Shown here: positions 1-10,195 of the stretch, one piece after another
Layout: every line of letters begins with the position of its first letter
How positions within the stretch are numbered: the first letter of the stretch is position 1
From: Pseudopyrenochaeta lycopersici
Taxonomy: Eukaryota; Ascomycota; Dothideomycetes; Pleosporales; Pseudopyrenochaetaceae
DNA length: 64,000 nt
NCBI GenBank assembly: GCA_003313425.1
Contig: NHZP01000083.1
Coordinates: forward strand, 1 to 64,000
Direction: 5' to 3'
Made by a program: the position numbers and the translations under genes
The notes under the pieces: model-generated
What the model saw: only the letters and a program-made list of their open reading frames with translations
What the model was told of the DNA's origin: nothing
Databases searched by the model: none

Positions 1-213
1 TATTCAGGCCCTCCTCCCAGAACTTCAATAGGAATGCAAGGGTGTTTGCTTCATCGGGATTTGTTTCTCTATAATACCCGTTCGACTTCAGGATTCCGAG
101 AAGAGAATTCTGGTATGTAATCTCTATCGGCGTCGAGGAGAATGTGTCGCATCGGTCATCTTCTACCCAGTCTTGAGGCTGAATCCGTATCGTCGTCGTT
201 CCATTATAGTACC
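1..213 (-). CDS. Partial open frame running off the left edge
   Basis: Reading the minus strand there is an uninterrupted frame of about 70 codons that continues past the start of the window. It begins near a run of T followed by an AATAAG that could be a 3' splice site, reads RYYNGTTTIRIQPQDW and ends at the edge with LLKFWEEGLN. Residue composition is ordinary for a soluble protein and the stretch is not AT-biased. I do not recognise the family. It may be an internal or C-terminal exon of a gene whose remainder lies outside the window. Confidence 0.35.
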
Positions 214-1759
214 TTATTAAAAAAAAGCCGCCTACCGCCGATCATTATGGAAACCTACGATCCAGTATATCTGTACAGATAATAGGCCAGTCCAATATTA
301 TTAGGCCGAAGGTTTGATATAGGGTCTACCTCCGATGCAGAAGTTCTTGGTACGAGGAGCACGGCAAGCCAGACAATCCGGAGTTCAGGCTTCATGTTTC
401 TTACTCGGTGTTGCTGCAGCGTGGTGCGATGGAAAACGTGGAGTTCGCTATATGTCTACTGAGACCGGCACGGCAAGATTTATAATTATCTTGTCCTTGA
501 GTCTCTCTTGGCGGTCAATACGAGGAATGCGAGGTCGCCATGCACGAAAGGGGAAAGAGGAATATCGGGATAAGTGGCCGATCCCTAAGGCAGCTATGGA
601 CATAAGCATTAGAGGCCTAAATAAGTATATTATCTTCTTCAGCCTTTTTGTATAACCTTTTCCGAACCACTGCTTGGCGTAATAATTCCCTATCTACCAC
701 TGTTTCCAAGCCTGGTGATGAAGCCGCCAGGAGTGCATTGCCACACCATCCGCCTTGCGCGTTTGGCTGTATAGACTTCGAAACCAGGGGATGGCATGTG
801 GGAGAAGAGAGTGTGAAATCGGCTTTGCGGTCGAGGAGGCGAGATTTGCTAGAGGCCCCAGGCATGACGCTCAATTCTTTGGTATCCAAAGTCCTGGTCT
901 TCCTCGATTGGCTTCCGCAGCTCGCCGGGTATCCAGCCTCTGTCCAACCGTCTTCCAGCCGCTCCATGACATTCCTCACTCCTCCGGGGCGGCGGGGTCT
1001 TCAGCCCTGAGCTCGGTTCCGTTATCGTCTGAGGGGATGCGGAAGCTAGTACGGGCGATATTATTGCGCGATCGGCTATTCGCTCGGCGAGGTCTTCTGG
1101 TGCTGGCTTGGCAACCAGGCGGGCTGAAGGTTGTTCCTTTCATTGAGTACCAGCGCGCTCGCATTTGAGGCCGCTCTGGCTGCCGGTACGCTGTGGGTAG
1201 GCAGCACTTCGCTATCGCTATCGCGTCTCTTCAGGGCTTTAGAAGAGAGGCCCTAAAAAGATCAAATTTAAGAAGCCTGGAGCTTTCGCTAAACGGGGTC
1301 TAACAGGTAGCCAATCAGAGGTCTATGCAGAAGAGAGGCATCTTTTTTATCTCTCCCTTCGTTAGCAAGAAGACTAGGTTGTCCTCTTTAGAAAAAATTG
1401 CTAAATATAAATCATAGGACTCTTCTTGTTATCCTAGAACATTATCTGCTAAAAGCGTTGTTTTGAGGAGATGCAGGTGTGCAAAAATTCTGGTGTTCTT
1501 GCATATGGACTCACGTGAGCTTTAGGCTTCTTATTTCTGTTATCAGGGATTAAAATCCAGCATCGCCGGAAAACACTCGTGAGAATTCTCGCCCACCTAA
1601 TAACTCTTACACCCGCAAGGTTTTGACATACCTAAGTGCAGACAAGGTCCAGTCGATGCACTGCTTTCTTTTTCTCCGACGCCTCTTGCATGGTTAAATA
1701 CCTCCGAGTCGCAGGGTATTTGAGAAGTGGTATGTGATATAGCACCTTAGTTGTTGGTA
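214..1759. other. Gene-poor stretch, nothing recognised
   Basis: Open frames of 60-140 codons occur on both strands between 335 and 1168 but overlap each other antisense, and none shows a family motif. A minus-strand HGDLA near 530 hints at a kinase catalytic loop, but the flanking frames are broken. I see no supported gene here. The stretch from 1230 to 1500 is more AT-rich. Confidence 0.4.
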
Positions 1760-2623
1760 TTAGTGGTTATTCATACTGTCAATCACGGAAATACGATCCT
1801 CAGAGCCACCACTGGTATCTGATGGCGCATTGGAGGGCGCAGCTGATCTTCGCATTAAACGGGGCGACCGGGGCCTTATGCACAGCTTTTCTGCGCCCAG
1901 TTGTTGGAGTACGATAGATCTGAAGAAGTCCCTTTCGCTTTGATAGTATTCGACATCTTCGCGCGCGTAACAAAGTTGTTCCTTTAATTCAGATATCTTC
2001 CTACATATTTCGCGTTCCGTCTCCTTCCTTCGGGCGCGAAATCGAGCTGATGCGCCTGCGTTACGTCTTCTCTTCTCATCAGCAGCTTTAGAACCTGCTC
2101 GAACATCAACCGGAATTCGGACAGGAAGTCCTTGTTCGGTTCTGATCGTCATGATCTGCATGCTTCTATAGCTGCTCAGTGAACTTGAGGAATTGACCTT
2201 TGGCCGATGAAAGTCTGTTCGGATCATATTTGGCAATACTGTTGGCCCGGGTGGCACTGTGGGAAAGTATGCAGCCCGGCCTCCTGCAGGAGGAGTAGAT
2301 ATACCCCACGCTGAGGTCACTAAGTCAATTGGACGAGTGCCCGCGGTCAAGTAGGGTGGCCGATGTGTATTGACGGTGCTTGTTGGGAGATTGAGAATTC
2401 TGAGGCTTTGGGGCAATTCTGCACCTAATGGCCGCGCCGAAGGTAGGGGTTGGGGAACACTGAAGGTTTCATTTTCTCCTTGTATGTAATGGGGGTGAGA
2501 CTTTGCAAGGGCTGCGTTTGTACCGTGGACGGCATTTCCGAAGGATCCAGTTACTGTTCCACCCAATCCATTGATAGGATTAAGAACATAGGAAATGTGC
2601 TGTTTCCCCTCAGGTTTGGGCAT
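1760..2623 (-). CDS. bZIP transcription factor
   Basis: The 287-residue protein carries a basic region-leucine zipper at residues 183-240. The basic part reads EKRRRNAGASARFRARRKE, with the invariant Asn (N188) and Arg (R196) that contact DNA in this family, and it leads into a heptad-like coiled coil (I206, I210, L213, L217) ending in SERDFFRSIV. The NxGASARFR form is typical of a fungal bZIP group close to the Cys3/MetR type. Residues 1-180 are Pro/Ser/Thr-rich and probably disordered. An in-frame TAG lies ten codons upstream of M1, so this ATG is plausible, although an upstream exon at 2648-2839 cannot be excluded. It should act in the nucleus as a dimer. Its targets cannot be inferred. 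Confidence 0.85.
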   Translation of the reverse strand: MPKPEGKQHISYVLNPINGLGGTVTGSFGNAVHGTNAALAKSHPHYIQGENETFSVPQPLPSARPLGAELPQSLRILNLPTSTVNTHRPPYLTAGTRPIDLVTSAWGISTPPAGGRAAYFPTVPPGPTVLPNMIRTDFHRPKVNSSSSLSSYRSMQIMTIRTEQGLPVRIPVDVRAGSKAADEKRRRNAGASARFRARRKETEREICRKISELKEQLCYAREDVEYYQSERDFFRSIVLQQLGAEKLCIRPRSPRLMRRSAAPSNAPSDTSGGSEDRISVIDSMNNH

Positions 2624-4437
2624 TGAGGAGGTGTCGATAGAGCCCTTCTAGCCTCGATAGCATGGACGGTCTGACATCGGGCAGTGGAGGTTCTTCGAAT
2701 GCGAACGAACCGATGTAAGGAGAACCCCGAACGCAGGACGTAAGCAAGGCAGATGCAGTAAGGCAACCGGTGAAAGACTAAGAAGGTGGCGAGATGATGT
2801 ACTGGAGGATGTCTCCGCTTTGCTGAGGACATCCTGCATAAAATATTATGAACATTAGCTATCCTATTCTTAGTTCGCTCTCAGCTGTTAATTCCGGTAG
2901 CTATATAGAGAATTTTTGAAAGCGGGACCCTTACTCTTTTGGGGAATGGCTTCGACTAGTCCCCCTGGTGGCGGACGAGGTCTAACGACGAAAAGTGGGC
3001 GTGGATACGATCTGAAGCGGAAACCTGCAATATATGAATATGCTACTTTATAGATAATCAACCTTATAATTGCTCGTTCGCTCTCTAGACGTTAGCCGAT
3101 TTCTATGTGTGCATAGAATACTGCGAAAGCGAGCGGCCTCTGCTTTTCGAGTTTATTTTCCCTTCGAAGGCGTCTGATGAAAGCGATATGTATCTCTATA
3201 GATGACATTTTGCCGGTCCGCTCACAGTCGACAGGCGAGTAGACCAGCGGGCAGTTCCGCGTCTCTAAGGCCAATGTTTGGGGATTTCCATGGACGCAGT
3301 GCAACAGTGCTGGCAGCAGTGCAGCCATCAGTCTACGGCCAGAGCCCGCATTCGTGCCAGCGCTGACTTCGTTGGCCAACTATACGCCGCCAATAACATC
3401 ACAGTCTGTCCATCGCATGTGATAGCAATGCTAACCAACCGCCATATTTATACAGACCTCTAATGTTCCCAACAGCTTCTCATGATCGTCGATCTGCAAT
3501 TCGAGGAAATAGTCGCCCCGCACGGCCCTGCTCACTATGTAGCCCGTTGTGGCTGCTTGTTCGGTGACTGAAAAGCAAGGGGAGGGGAAGGGGACAGGCT
3601 ACGCTCTCCCTCCCTGTACAGTTGTCTTTCTAATCTGAACAAGCTGCCGCTCAAAACTCTCCTCTCTTTGTCTTTCTTTTTAGTCGGGTATGAGTGTAAG
3701 TGGGAGAAGCCTAAGACCAGCCTGCAGTCTGTGTAACCCTTTCCGCCACAAGAATGGAAGCAATCTGTACAGGGAGGGAGACTAACGCCGGAAAGGATCG
3801 ATTTAAATCAGCGCACCGCGTCGTTATTAAGGCGGGGAAGTGGATTTCAAACTTCTTAGTGCGCAAAAATATTGTCGATCGACAGTGCGCCACACCAGGA
3901 CGGGGCCTCCTCCAATATATGCTTTCACCGCTTTGATACATTCACTTCGTGATACCACGTAGTCCTCGCCCGTTGTGGCTCTATGGGATAAGAAAACGCA
4001 ACCTTATCTGCAGATGCGGAGCGGCTGGCCGAACGGCAAAGTCTGCGGCGGCCTCAGCCGCCGCCCATCCACATGCAGATGGCCCAGGCGCGGCATATCA
4101 TGACCTGAACTTTCTCCCGGACAATCTGGGTCTTCAATGCCTCTTTCCACATCAAAGCCTTGATGTGCAGTTTGGGTTTTACAGCAAAACACATGCACAA
4201 GCTCGAACCACAAGCTTAGCAGCATCCAGTAGGTTTCGAAATAGCCAATTCACATAACTGCATCAGTATGACGACCTCGCTCTAGAATAGTCCCGCAATT
4301 CGCCCAACAAGATGTGAAATCCAATGCCCCATCCAATGTTCTCCTGTTACAAGAGTATACTATATTTGCTGAACGCTAGGACACAATCCTAGGAAGAATC
4401 GAGGAAGGAGAAAAAACTTCAAGGCCAGCTAACTTCC
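2624..4437. other. Intergenic region, no gene recognised
   Basis: Short open frames on both strands (around 2648-2839, 3092-3379, 3711-3941 and 3949-4257) have no recognisable motif and overlap antisense. The part next to the bZIP gene is its likely promoter and 5' leader. A GC-rich inverted repeat, GCGGCGGC..GCCGCCGC, lies near 4045-4065. Confidence 0.4.
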
Positions 4438-5118
4438 TCAAACAGCAATGGTTGCGAGCTTCTCGACCTCCAGTTGACCGCCGTTTACATCAATAATCTC
4501 TACATCCTTCAGTCTCTTGGTCACGTCCTCGTCTGGTTCGTTGAGCGCAGCGAGTTGGCTAACGACCATCGAATCGTCCATGTAGTGGCCATTTCTAGCG
4601 CCAACGCGGGCCAGCAGCATTTCCCTGCTGGCACGGAGATAAGCAAGGTAGACATTGGTGTTTGAATCCTCAACGTACAGTCGAGCAGTACGAATGACAT
4701 CTCGATACTTCTTCTTAAGGGCGCAGCAAGTAATGACGACACTTTTAGCTTCCTTCTTCAAATCGACCAGCGCTTCGTCTCGCAAGAGAACCAGCCAGTC
4801 TTACCGATTAGTGTCCTCCAAGGGAATATTGTTAACCATTTTCATAATGTTCGCCGAGGATGGAACTATGAATGTGTGAGAGTTGCCTCGAAATGACATT
4901 CGGATTTGACTCCCGTCATCACCGTCGATGTAGAAGAAGCCATAACGTTCAGCCAGAAATTTGGCAACAGTGCTCTTCCCACACCCAGCCGGTCCGGTGA
5001 CAACCAGAATATGGTGGTAGTTTGGAATGGAAATGGCAGTAGAAGGCTTGGCAGCGTTCAATGATGAAGCATTACAGGGTAAAGCAGGCGTAGAAATAGG
5101 AAGCGTAGCATAGAGCAT
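4438..5118 (-). pseudogene. Gluconokinase (GntK-type) with in-frame stop
   Basis: Gluconokinase phosphorylates gluconate to 6-phosphogluconate in the cytosol, feeding the pentose phosphate pathway. The frame reads HHILVVTGPAGCGKSTVAKF (Walker A P-loop), FFYIDGDD, SANIMKM and NIPLEDTNR, then a TAA stop at 4801-4803. It continues in the same frame with DWLVLLRDEAL, VVITCCALKKKYRDVIR, GARNGHYM and a normal C-terminal end. The stop sits exactly where the family has Trp in the DRW-x-WL segment. A 45-nt GT-AG intron at 4866-4910 (branch CTCAC) would remove the 15 extra residues between GDD and SANIMKM without changing frame. The stop overlaps a good 5' splice site (CG|GTAAGA). A 63-nt in-frame intron from there, ending GCTAAAAG, would bypass it but delete the conserved WL..LRDEA. 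The family call is secure. Whether the gene is dead or rescued is open. Confidence 0.82.
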
Positions 5119-7417
5119 AGATGTTGAATGTTGTGATTCGGGGGGTTACAACATTTTGAAGGTGGTGGCAATGCAAACGGCGAGGTTATGTCATTATTAA
5201 GTGCCAAAGGCAATAGAAGTGCCAGCAATTCGTGTTCTGGTGGACAAAGGAAGCGGCTAGGGAAGTATCTTAACTCTATTGTAGAGATTGGGCAGCACCA
5301 TGAAATTAAGGCTACGACGCTGATTATAAACCATAATTGGCATCCCGTTATGCAGCGGGAGCAGCGCTCTTTTTAAAAGACGCAACTGCCCGTGAGAGTG
5401 CCTCCCGTTCAGACGTCGGAGGATACAGCTTCCTCTTCACCCGCGTTCCTGTATCGCGCAGCTCAGCATTCTGTCCTGTGTACCGCCGCATCGCATTAAC
5501 ATTGTTCCTCCAGTACGCGCACAGCTTCCTCTAGCGCTGTGATATCCTCGTTCCACCACCTCTTCGGCACAAGTATGGGAAAGCACTAAGCGAGCTACTT
5601 CCTTCTGAGCTACAGCAACATGCGATAAATCATAACAACATCATCAATATGTCTTTTAGGTGGTTCGAAATATCTTCTCCGAACCCAATAATCTTCCTTT
5701 GAAAATCATTTTGCACTCCCGGCGGCCTCAAGTGCCGCCACGAATGTCGCCACTTTCTAGATACTGTCGACTACGTCTGGGATAAATACGGATACAAGAC
5801 GTTTTATACCTGCGAAAGTCAATCTCCCCCGAAAGAGGCGAGCCTCTAGAGTGACAAATAAGTGAATTTCGCTGAATATTACGGGCTAGTTGTCTGGAAG
5901 AGCCTCGTCCCATTTGGTCTGTTTCCGAATCCAAAATGGAATCTGAAGATTCAAGGATACCTATAGGCGGGCATTTGGTAAGTAGGATAATTTCTAATAC
6001 AGAGAACAAGATACCGTCTTAGTACCAGGGCAAGCAGGATACGGCCTTGGCATGACCAGACCTGGTGTTGAGCATCATACCCATCTTAGAACCACTTAAT
6101 AGCGTCCGTAAGTTCGTCACCTAGCTCCTCGGAGCCTCTAATTCGAGTCAGAGACGCTCGCACTGCTATGTCTGGGCTGGATTGGTGGCAGCTTCTGGGC
6201 AGACGGGGAAGCGGGAAAGCACGCATGCATACCATTTCATGCTACGGTAGATTATTGTTTAAGTGTTTCAATGTAACAGTGTTACGAGTACTCCGCGGGG
6301 ATATCAAGCAACGAAATCAAAAATTAAAGACTGAATGTGGGGGTTTGCTTGATCTCCTATTATTTGAAGCCATGTGGCGTCCAGCTACATGAAATGTTGT
6401 TGCAATTAGTCCGTGCGGATTTCAGCCTCTCTCTAGTTGGACAGCAAGTGCGGGAGATCCTCATCTCCACTAGGGCTGAGATCGAACGATCGGTGATAGT
6501 GACACCTCTACCGTTGAGGCTAACCTGAGGCGTCCTAGCAGACCTTTCGGCCCCAGTTCCCCGACCCTAAAGTTACTATCCCCACATATAAAAACGCACT
6601 GGGAAGTTCTTCGCTGGACCTGAGCTGCTCAACAAACGCCGAGACACAGGAGGTTGAGGCGGGGAACAGGACCGAGATTGAGTTAGGTATAGGATCGAAC
6701 AGCGATCATAAATTCGGTGCCGTGTAGTAAGAAACCCAGATTCATATTCTCGACCAGGGAGCACACGTTGGACGCAGGAAACGCAATTATTTCACAGATA
6801 CAAGCGACATTAAGGCTCCCATGCGCATTTCGTGCTTAAACGTCGCCGCTAAAACCTTCGCTGCGCTTGAACAGCACTAGCCCAACCGTCTCTCGCATCA
6901 TCTCGTTAGCCCCGCTTGGTTCTTGCGGCGATAAACTTAATTTGCATAGATGGTTAGACATGGGCCTTCCCTGGAGATCTACAATGATTGGCTCTCTTTG
7001 ACGTACTCACAGCCTGCATGATGCTAGTGGGGTGCATCATTATCGGTCATGATTTCATACCGCACCCACCCCCCCACGAAAAGTGAGCTCGCATGCTCTA
7101 GATGGATTCTCATATGCACCTAGCTATGTACATCAAAGAAGACCAAGCTGTCGAAAGCCCCTTTTTCTGTAGACAATATCACATCGCCAGACCCAAGCTC
7201 TGCATTGACGGAGAAGACGTTGGATTAAGATTCTTTACTAAGGTGTCTTCATGCTGTGGCCGCAACTGCCACCCTATAATAGCACAATATGGCCCTCCAC
7301 AGTGCTGAAAAGACCAAATCCAGATCACAGGCAAGTAGAGCTTTCGTCGCATTAATGACCACCGCCCACATAAATCATAGTGATAGCTGCTGTAAGTTCC
7401 ATTCTCCTGCTGACTAA
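5119..7417. other. Gene-poor stretch with a retroelement scrap
   Basis: Apart from the LINE-like fragment at 5345-5600 I find no supported gene. Open frames at 5728-6009, 6168-6528 and 7102-7308 have no recognised motif. GTAAG-like donor sites occur, but no chain of exons could be built. Confidence 0.35.
5345..5600 (-). mobile_element. Fragment of a Tad-like LINE (pol linker)
   Basis: On the minus strand, VPKRWWNEDITALEEA in one frame is followed after a frame change by YWRNNVNAMRRYTG and a Lys/Arg-rich tail. The order RWW..E followed by a basic helical stretch resembles the segment between the endonuclease and reverse transcriptase of Tad1-type fungal LINE elements. No other part of such an element is visible, so this is at most an old truncated copy. 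Identification rests on pattern memory alone. Confidence 0.35.
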
Positions 7418-7885
7418 ATCCAGAGTACCCGACCTTCAAATATCAGTGACGCGACTCTTGTCCATATCTTTATAGTAATTACATCATTTCAGTTCAACCC
7501 ACCTTCGGATGCACAATACATTGAAGCGAGCCATCACCTTCCTTATCGCCAACAATCAAGATCCCTGTCGACAAGCGATATCCGTTCCAGCCGTCGATCG
7601 AGGCTTGTACACATTGACTTTCCCAAGCAAGGGCCATTCTGCACTCCGCATGGGAACATTGCGCCAGTCGACGAAGAGCTATTTGCTAAGGCCCTAAAGT
7701 CCAAGTTGTGGACGTTAGCACAGGAGTTCGAAGCTATTGGTGAGACAGGAAGGATATCTCTCGCTGGTATCGTAACTCCAACAGCCGAGATGGACATCGA
7801 CGCTAGGTGCCTTAACACCCAGGGCAAAGGTGGGGGTGGCAATAAGAATAAACACGAAGACCAAATCCATTCGTATAAAGAATGA
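7418..7885 (+). CDS. Unrecognised open frame, C-terminal exon?
   Basis: A frame of 156 codons without a stop runs from after a TAA at 7415 to the TGA at 7883-7885. It lacks an ATG until near its end. A good 3' splice site, TTTCAG just before FNPPSD (7491), suggests it is a last exon. It reads RLVHIDFPKQGPFCTPHGN, PVDEELFAKALKSKLWTLAQ and a GGGGNKNK tail, with protein-like composition. No upstream exon or start could be assigned, so it may be a gene remnant. The family is not recognised. Confidence 0.35.
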   Translation: MQSTRPSNISDATLVHIFIVITSFQFNPPSDAQYIEASHHLPYRQQSRSLSTSDIRSSRRSRLVHIDFPKQGPFCTPHGNIAPVDEELFAKALKSKLWTLAQEFEAIGETGRISLAGIVTPTAEMDIDARCLNTQGKGGGGNKNKHEDQIHSYKE

Positions 7886-8108
7886 ACGAGCACAGTCAAG
7901 TTTGACGTGATATGAGGCAATATGGACTCTGACTACGGAACTGTTAATGATCTAGCCTCCCGATCTGTTGCTAGAATCTTGTCTGTCCCTGAGACTGGCG
8001 ACGTGCAACTTCAAAGATGGCGTGTTGAGCATTGTAGGCGGTTAAAACAGCATTTTTCAGATTTTTCCTTTCCATTCAACATGGTTTTTACGTGGGTTGG
8101 GCTGTTTA

Positions 8109-8581
8109 CAGTCACGCGTCAAAAGTTTCTTCCCTCAAGCGATTTTACACCAAAACTAGTTAACTTTGCAACTTATTTCTGCCACAACTGTATATTAAAA
8201 TTGCTCTAAAATCTAGAGTAAGATAAGAATATATCTAGGTTATATCTAATATTATTCTTAAGCTTTAAAAGATTAGTTTTATTAAATAGTAGTGTAAGAG
8301 AGTTAAGAAAATTTAAAAACCTTTAAATGTATATGTAAAATCGCGATTTTTTGCAAAATTTTTATAATTTTTCTCTCCTCCTACGTGCCTTTCTAGTTAA
8401 TAAACCAATTTTGTTATAATAAATTAGGATATATATATTTATATAATTCTCTCTCTTATTATAGGATTTTAGACAATTTTAATATATAATTGTTTAGAAA
8501 AGTGGCTGCAAAAAAGGTAAGTTTTTGGTGGGGCTTGGTGGGGATTTTAGGTAGGCGGAAGAAACTTTTGACGTAATACTG
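8109..8581. mobile_element. MITE of Tc1/mariner-pogo type, TA-flanked
   Basis: The ends are inverted repeats of about 25 bp (8109-8133 and 8557-8581). Both start CAGT and share GTCAAAAGTTTCTTCC; they differ at three positions near the tips. TA dinucleotides at 8107-8108 and 8582-8583 fit the TA target duplication of Tc1/mariner elements. The 473-bp body is AT-rich with no coding capacity, so it would need a transposase in trans. The tip has the same CAGT(n8)AAAAGTT layout as the Tc1-like element at 50962-52311. Confidence 0.8.
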
Positions 8582-8583
8582 TA

Positions 8584-9022
8584 TGTAGAGAAAGTAAAAG
8601 AAAAGGAGGATAGGCACGCATGCTGACCACCGAAGTACACATGCATTCAGTCTCTAAATGTAGTCCACCTTCAAACTCACTTGTAGGCTTAGCTTTGAAG
8701 GCCAAGCAGCCCTTTTTGATGGTGCGCCTTCCTAGTTTAAATACGGACATGCGAACAACCGAGACTAGTTTATTTGATATAATCATAAGTGTTTTCCATC
8801 CAGCAGCACGACACGCCACCATTATTTCGTTTCTTAACTGCTAATGTATGCTAATGCGTAGCTTCGTGGTCTTGTCTGTGAGGACATTCTAACTTCCGGA
8901 GCTTGATGGTGGTGAGGCGGCCGGTACTGCGAAGCCGATCCTGGTATGAGCTATGGCGGCCTCAGGGCGGTCCGTGGCCTATCGAAAGAATAATGTCGGG
9001 TAGGTTGTGATTGAGGTGCGCA
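8584..9022. other. 3' intergenic region, nothing recognised
   Basis: Between the MITE and the WOPR stop codon there are only short antisense-overlapping frames (8547-8844) with no motif. It probably includes the WOPR gene 3' untranslated region. Confidence 0.4.
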
Positions 9023-10195
9023 TTACTGTGGTGGAGCCGCTGCGGCTGGGAACTGCGGGCTTGAAGATTGCGGAGAAGAAAACCGTTGAGGCGAGGGTGG
9101 TTGAACATATTGATGGATCGAAGGCTGCTGAGGAGCGTACGTCTGTGGGGGTAGTTGCCGAGCATAGTACTGATGCCCTGACTGTGGAGCCCAGCATTGA
9201 GGAGAAGATGACTGAGGAGAGGCGTAATACTGTGAGCTGTGGTGACTTGGTGTATACTGCGATACCTGATGACCATGCCAGTGTTCTGGTACGTGCGGAT
9301 GAAGTAGAGTGTGGGTCTGAATCACTGCGTGCCCTGCTACTGCTTGGGTTAAAGCTCCAATGGCATGGTGTTGCAGGTTGCTAGGTTGAATATGGTGGAG
9401 ATAGCCTACGACAAGCGGTATATCTTTGCTTTCTTCATCCTCAATACTGACTTTCCAGCCATTGAGTAGCTCCGGTCTGGGTTGGATATCGGCCAACTTC
9501 GGATCTTGAAACGGCCTCTTAAGCTTTCCCCTAACAACATCTTCAAGGCTGTAGTAGGAGATCACGTGGTGGTGTGTTCCCTGATACCTGACAGATATGG
9601 TCTTCTTCATTAAACCCCCTTCCTTGAACTCGTAGTTGTCGATAAGAGATCCGCCGAAATGTCGCTGCTGGTCCGGGGTCAGGCTCTGTGCAAAGTTGAC
9701 ATACACTTTGTTCATTGAGTCATCGTCACCAAGCAGTGAGCCGTTGAATGAGGGGTTCCCGTATTCGTCGCCTGAGTTGCTGTGATTCTTGCCGGCCTTG
9801 GTGCTGGCAGGTCCAGCACTTTCTTTACGCTTTCGTTTCGTGCCACTAGAAAGATTGAGAGCCTTCTTCTTCTCGCGAGGCTTTAGGGGTCGCACGAGCT
9901 CACGATAGATGAGACAGTTGTTCAGGACTCGACTTGGCGACCAGTGAACAGCATCAGTCCAGCGCTTGATACCAGAGGCAGTCTCCTCATACACCAGAAC
10001 GGTCCCGGAAGTGAGCATCTCCGCGCTTTCCTCGTTATGAGGCCGACGACTAATGTAGTTTAGACGGCCTTGGAGTGAAGCTTCCACAACGGTCATGGCA
10101 TCTTTTGTTGTGTACAGGAACCCCTTCCAGGTCGGTTTCAAGGCGCAGGGCGCCTTGACCATACTTCTCCCTACTTGGGTCCTCGCGGGTGGCAT
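9023..10195 (-). CDS. WOPR (Gti1/Pac2-type) transcriptional regulator
   Basis: Fungal WOPR proteins (Wor1, Ryp1, Sge1, Gti1/Pac2) bind DNA and control morphology, conidiation and effector expression. The first box reads PTWKGFLYTTKDA, SRRPHNEESAEML, SGTVLVYEE, SGIKRWTDAVHWSPSRVL and IYREL. After a basic linker (KREKKK, KRKRKE) comes the second box: VYVNFAQSLTPDQQRHFG, KKTISVRYQGTHHHVISYY and VVRGKLKRPF. The C-terminus is rich in Gln, Pro, Ser and His, as is usual for the family. I start at ATG 10195 because the box normally lies close to the N-terminus, which gives 390 residues. The same frame is open upstream to about 10570 with other ATGs at 10366 and 10429, so a longer form is possible. 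No internal intron is needed. Confidence 0.88.
   Translation of the reverse strand: MPPARTQVGRSMVKAPCALKPTWKGFLYTTKDAMTVVEASLQGRLNYISRRPHNEESAEMLTSGTVLVYEETASGIKRWTDAVHWSPSRVLNNCLIYRELVRPLKPREKKKALNLSSGTKRKRKESAGPASTKAGKNHSNSGDEYGNPSFNGSLLGDDDSMNKVYVNFAQSLTPDQQRHFGGSLIDNYEFKEGGLMKKTISVRYQGTHHHVISYYSLEDVVRGKLKRPFQDPKLADIQPRPELLNGWKVSIEDEESKDIPLVVGYLHHIQPSNLQHHAIGALTQAVAGHAVIQTHTLLHPHVPEHWHGHQVSQYTPSHHSSQYYASPQSSSPQCWAPQSGHQYYARQLPPQTYAPQQPSIHQYVQPPSPQRFSSPQSSSPQFPAAAAPPQ

Noticed and set aside
480..560. Protein kinase remnant (HGDLA on the minus strand)
   Set aside because: One short motif in a broken frame, with no other kinase motif in order around it.
9007..9384. 125-codon plus-strand frame
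   Set aside because: Antisense shadow of the Gln/Pro-rich end of the WOPR gene.
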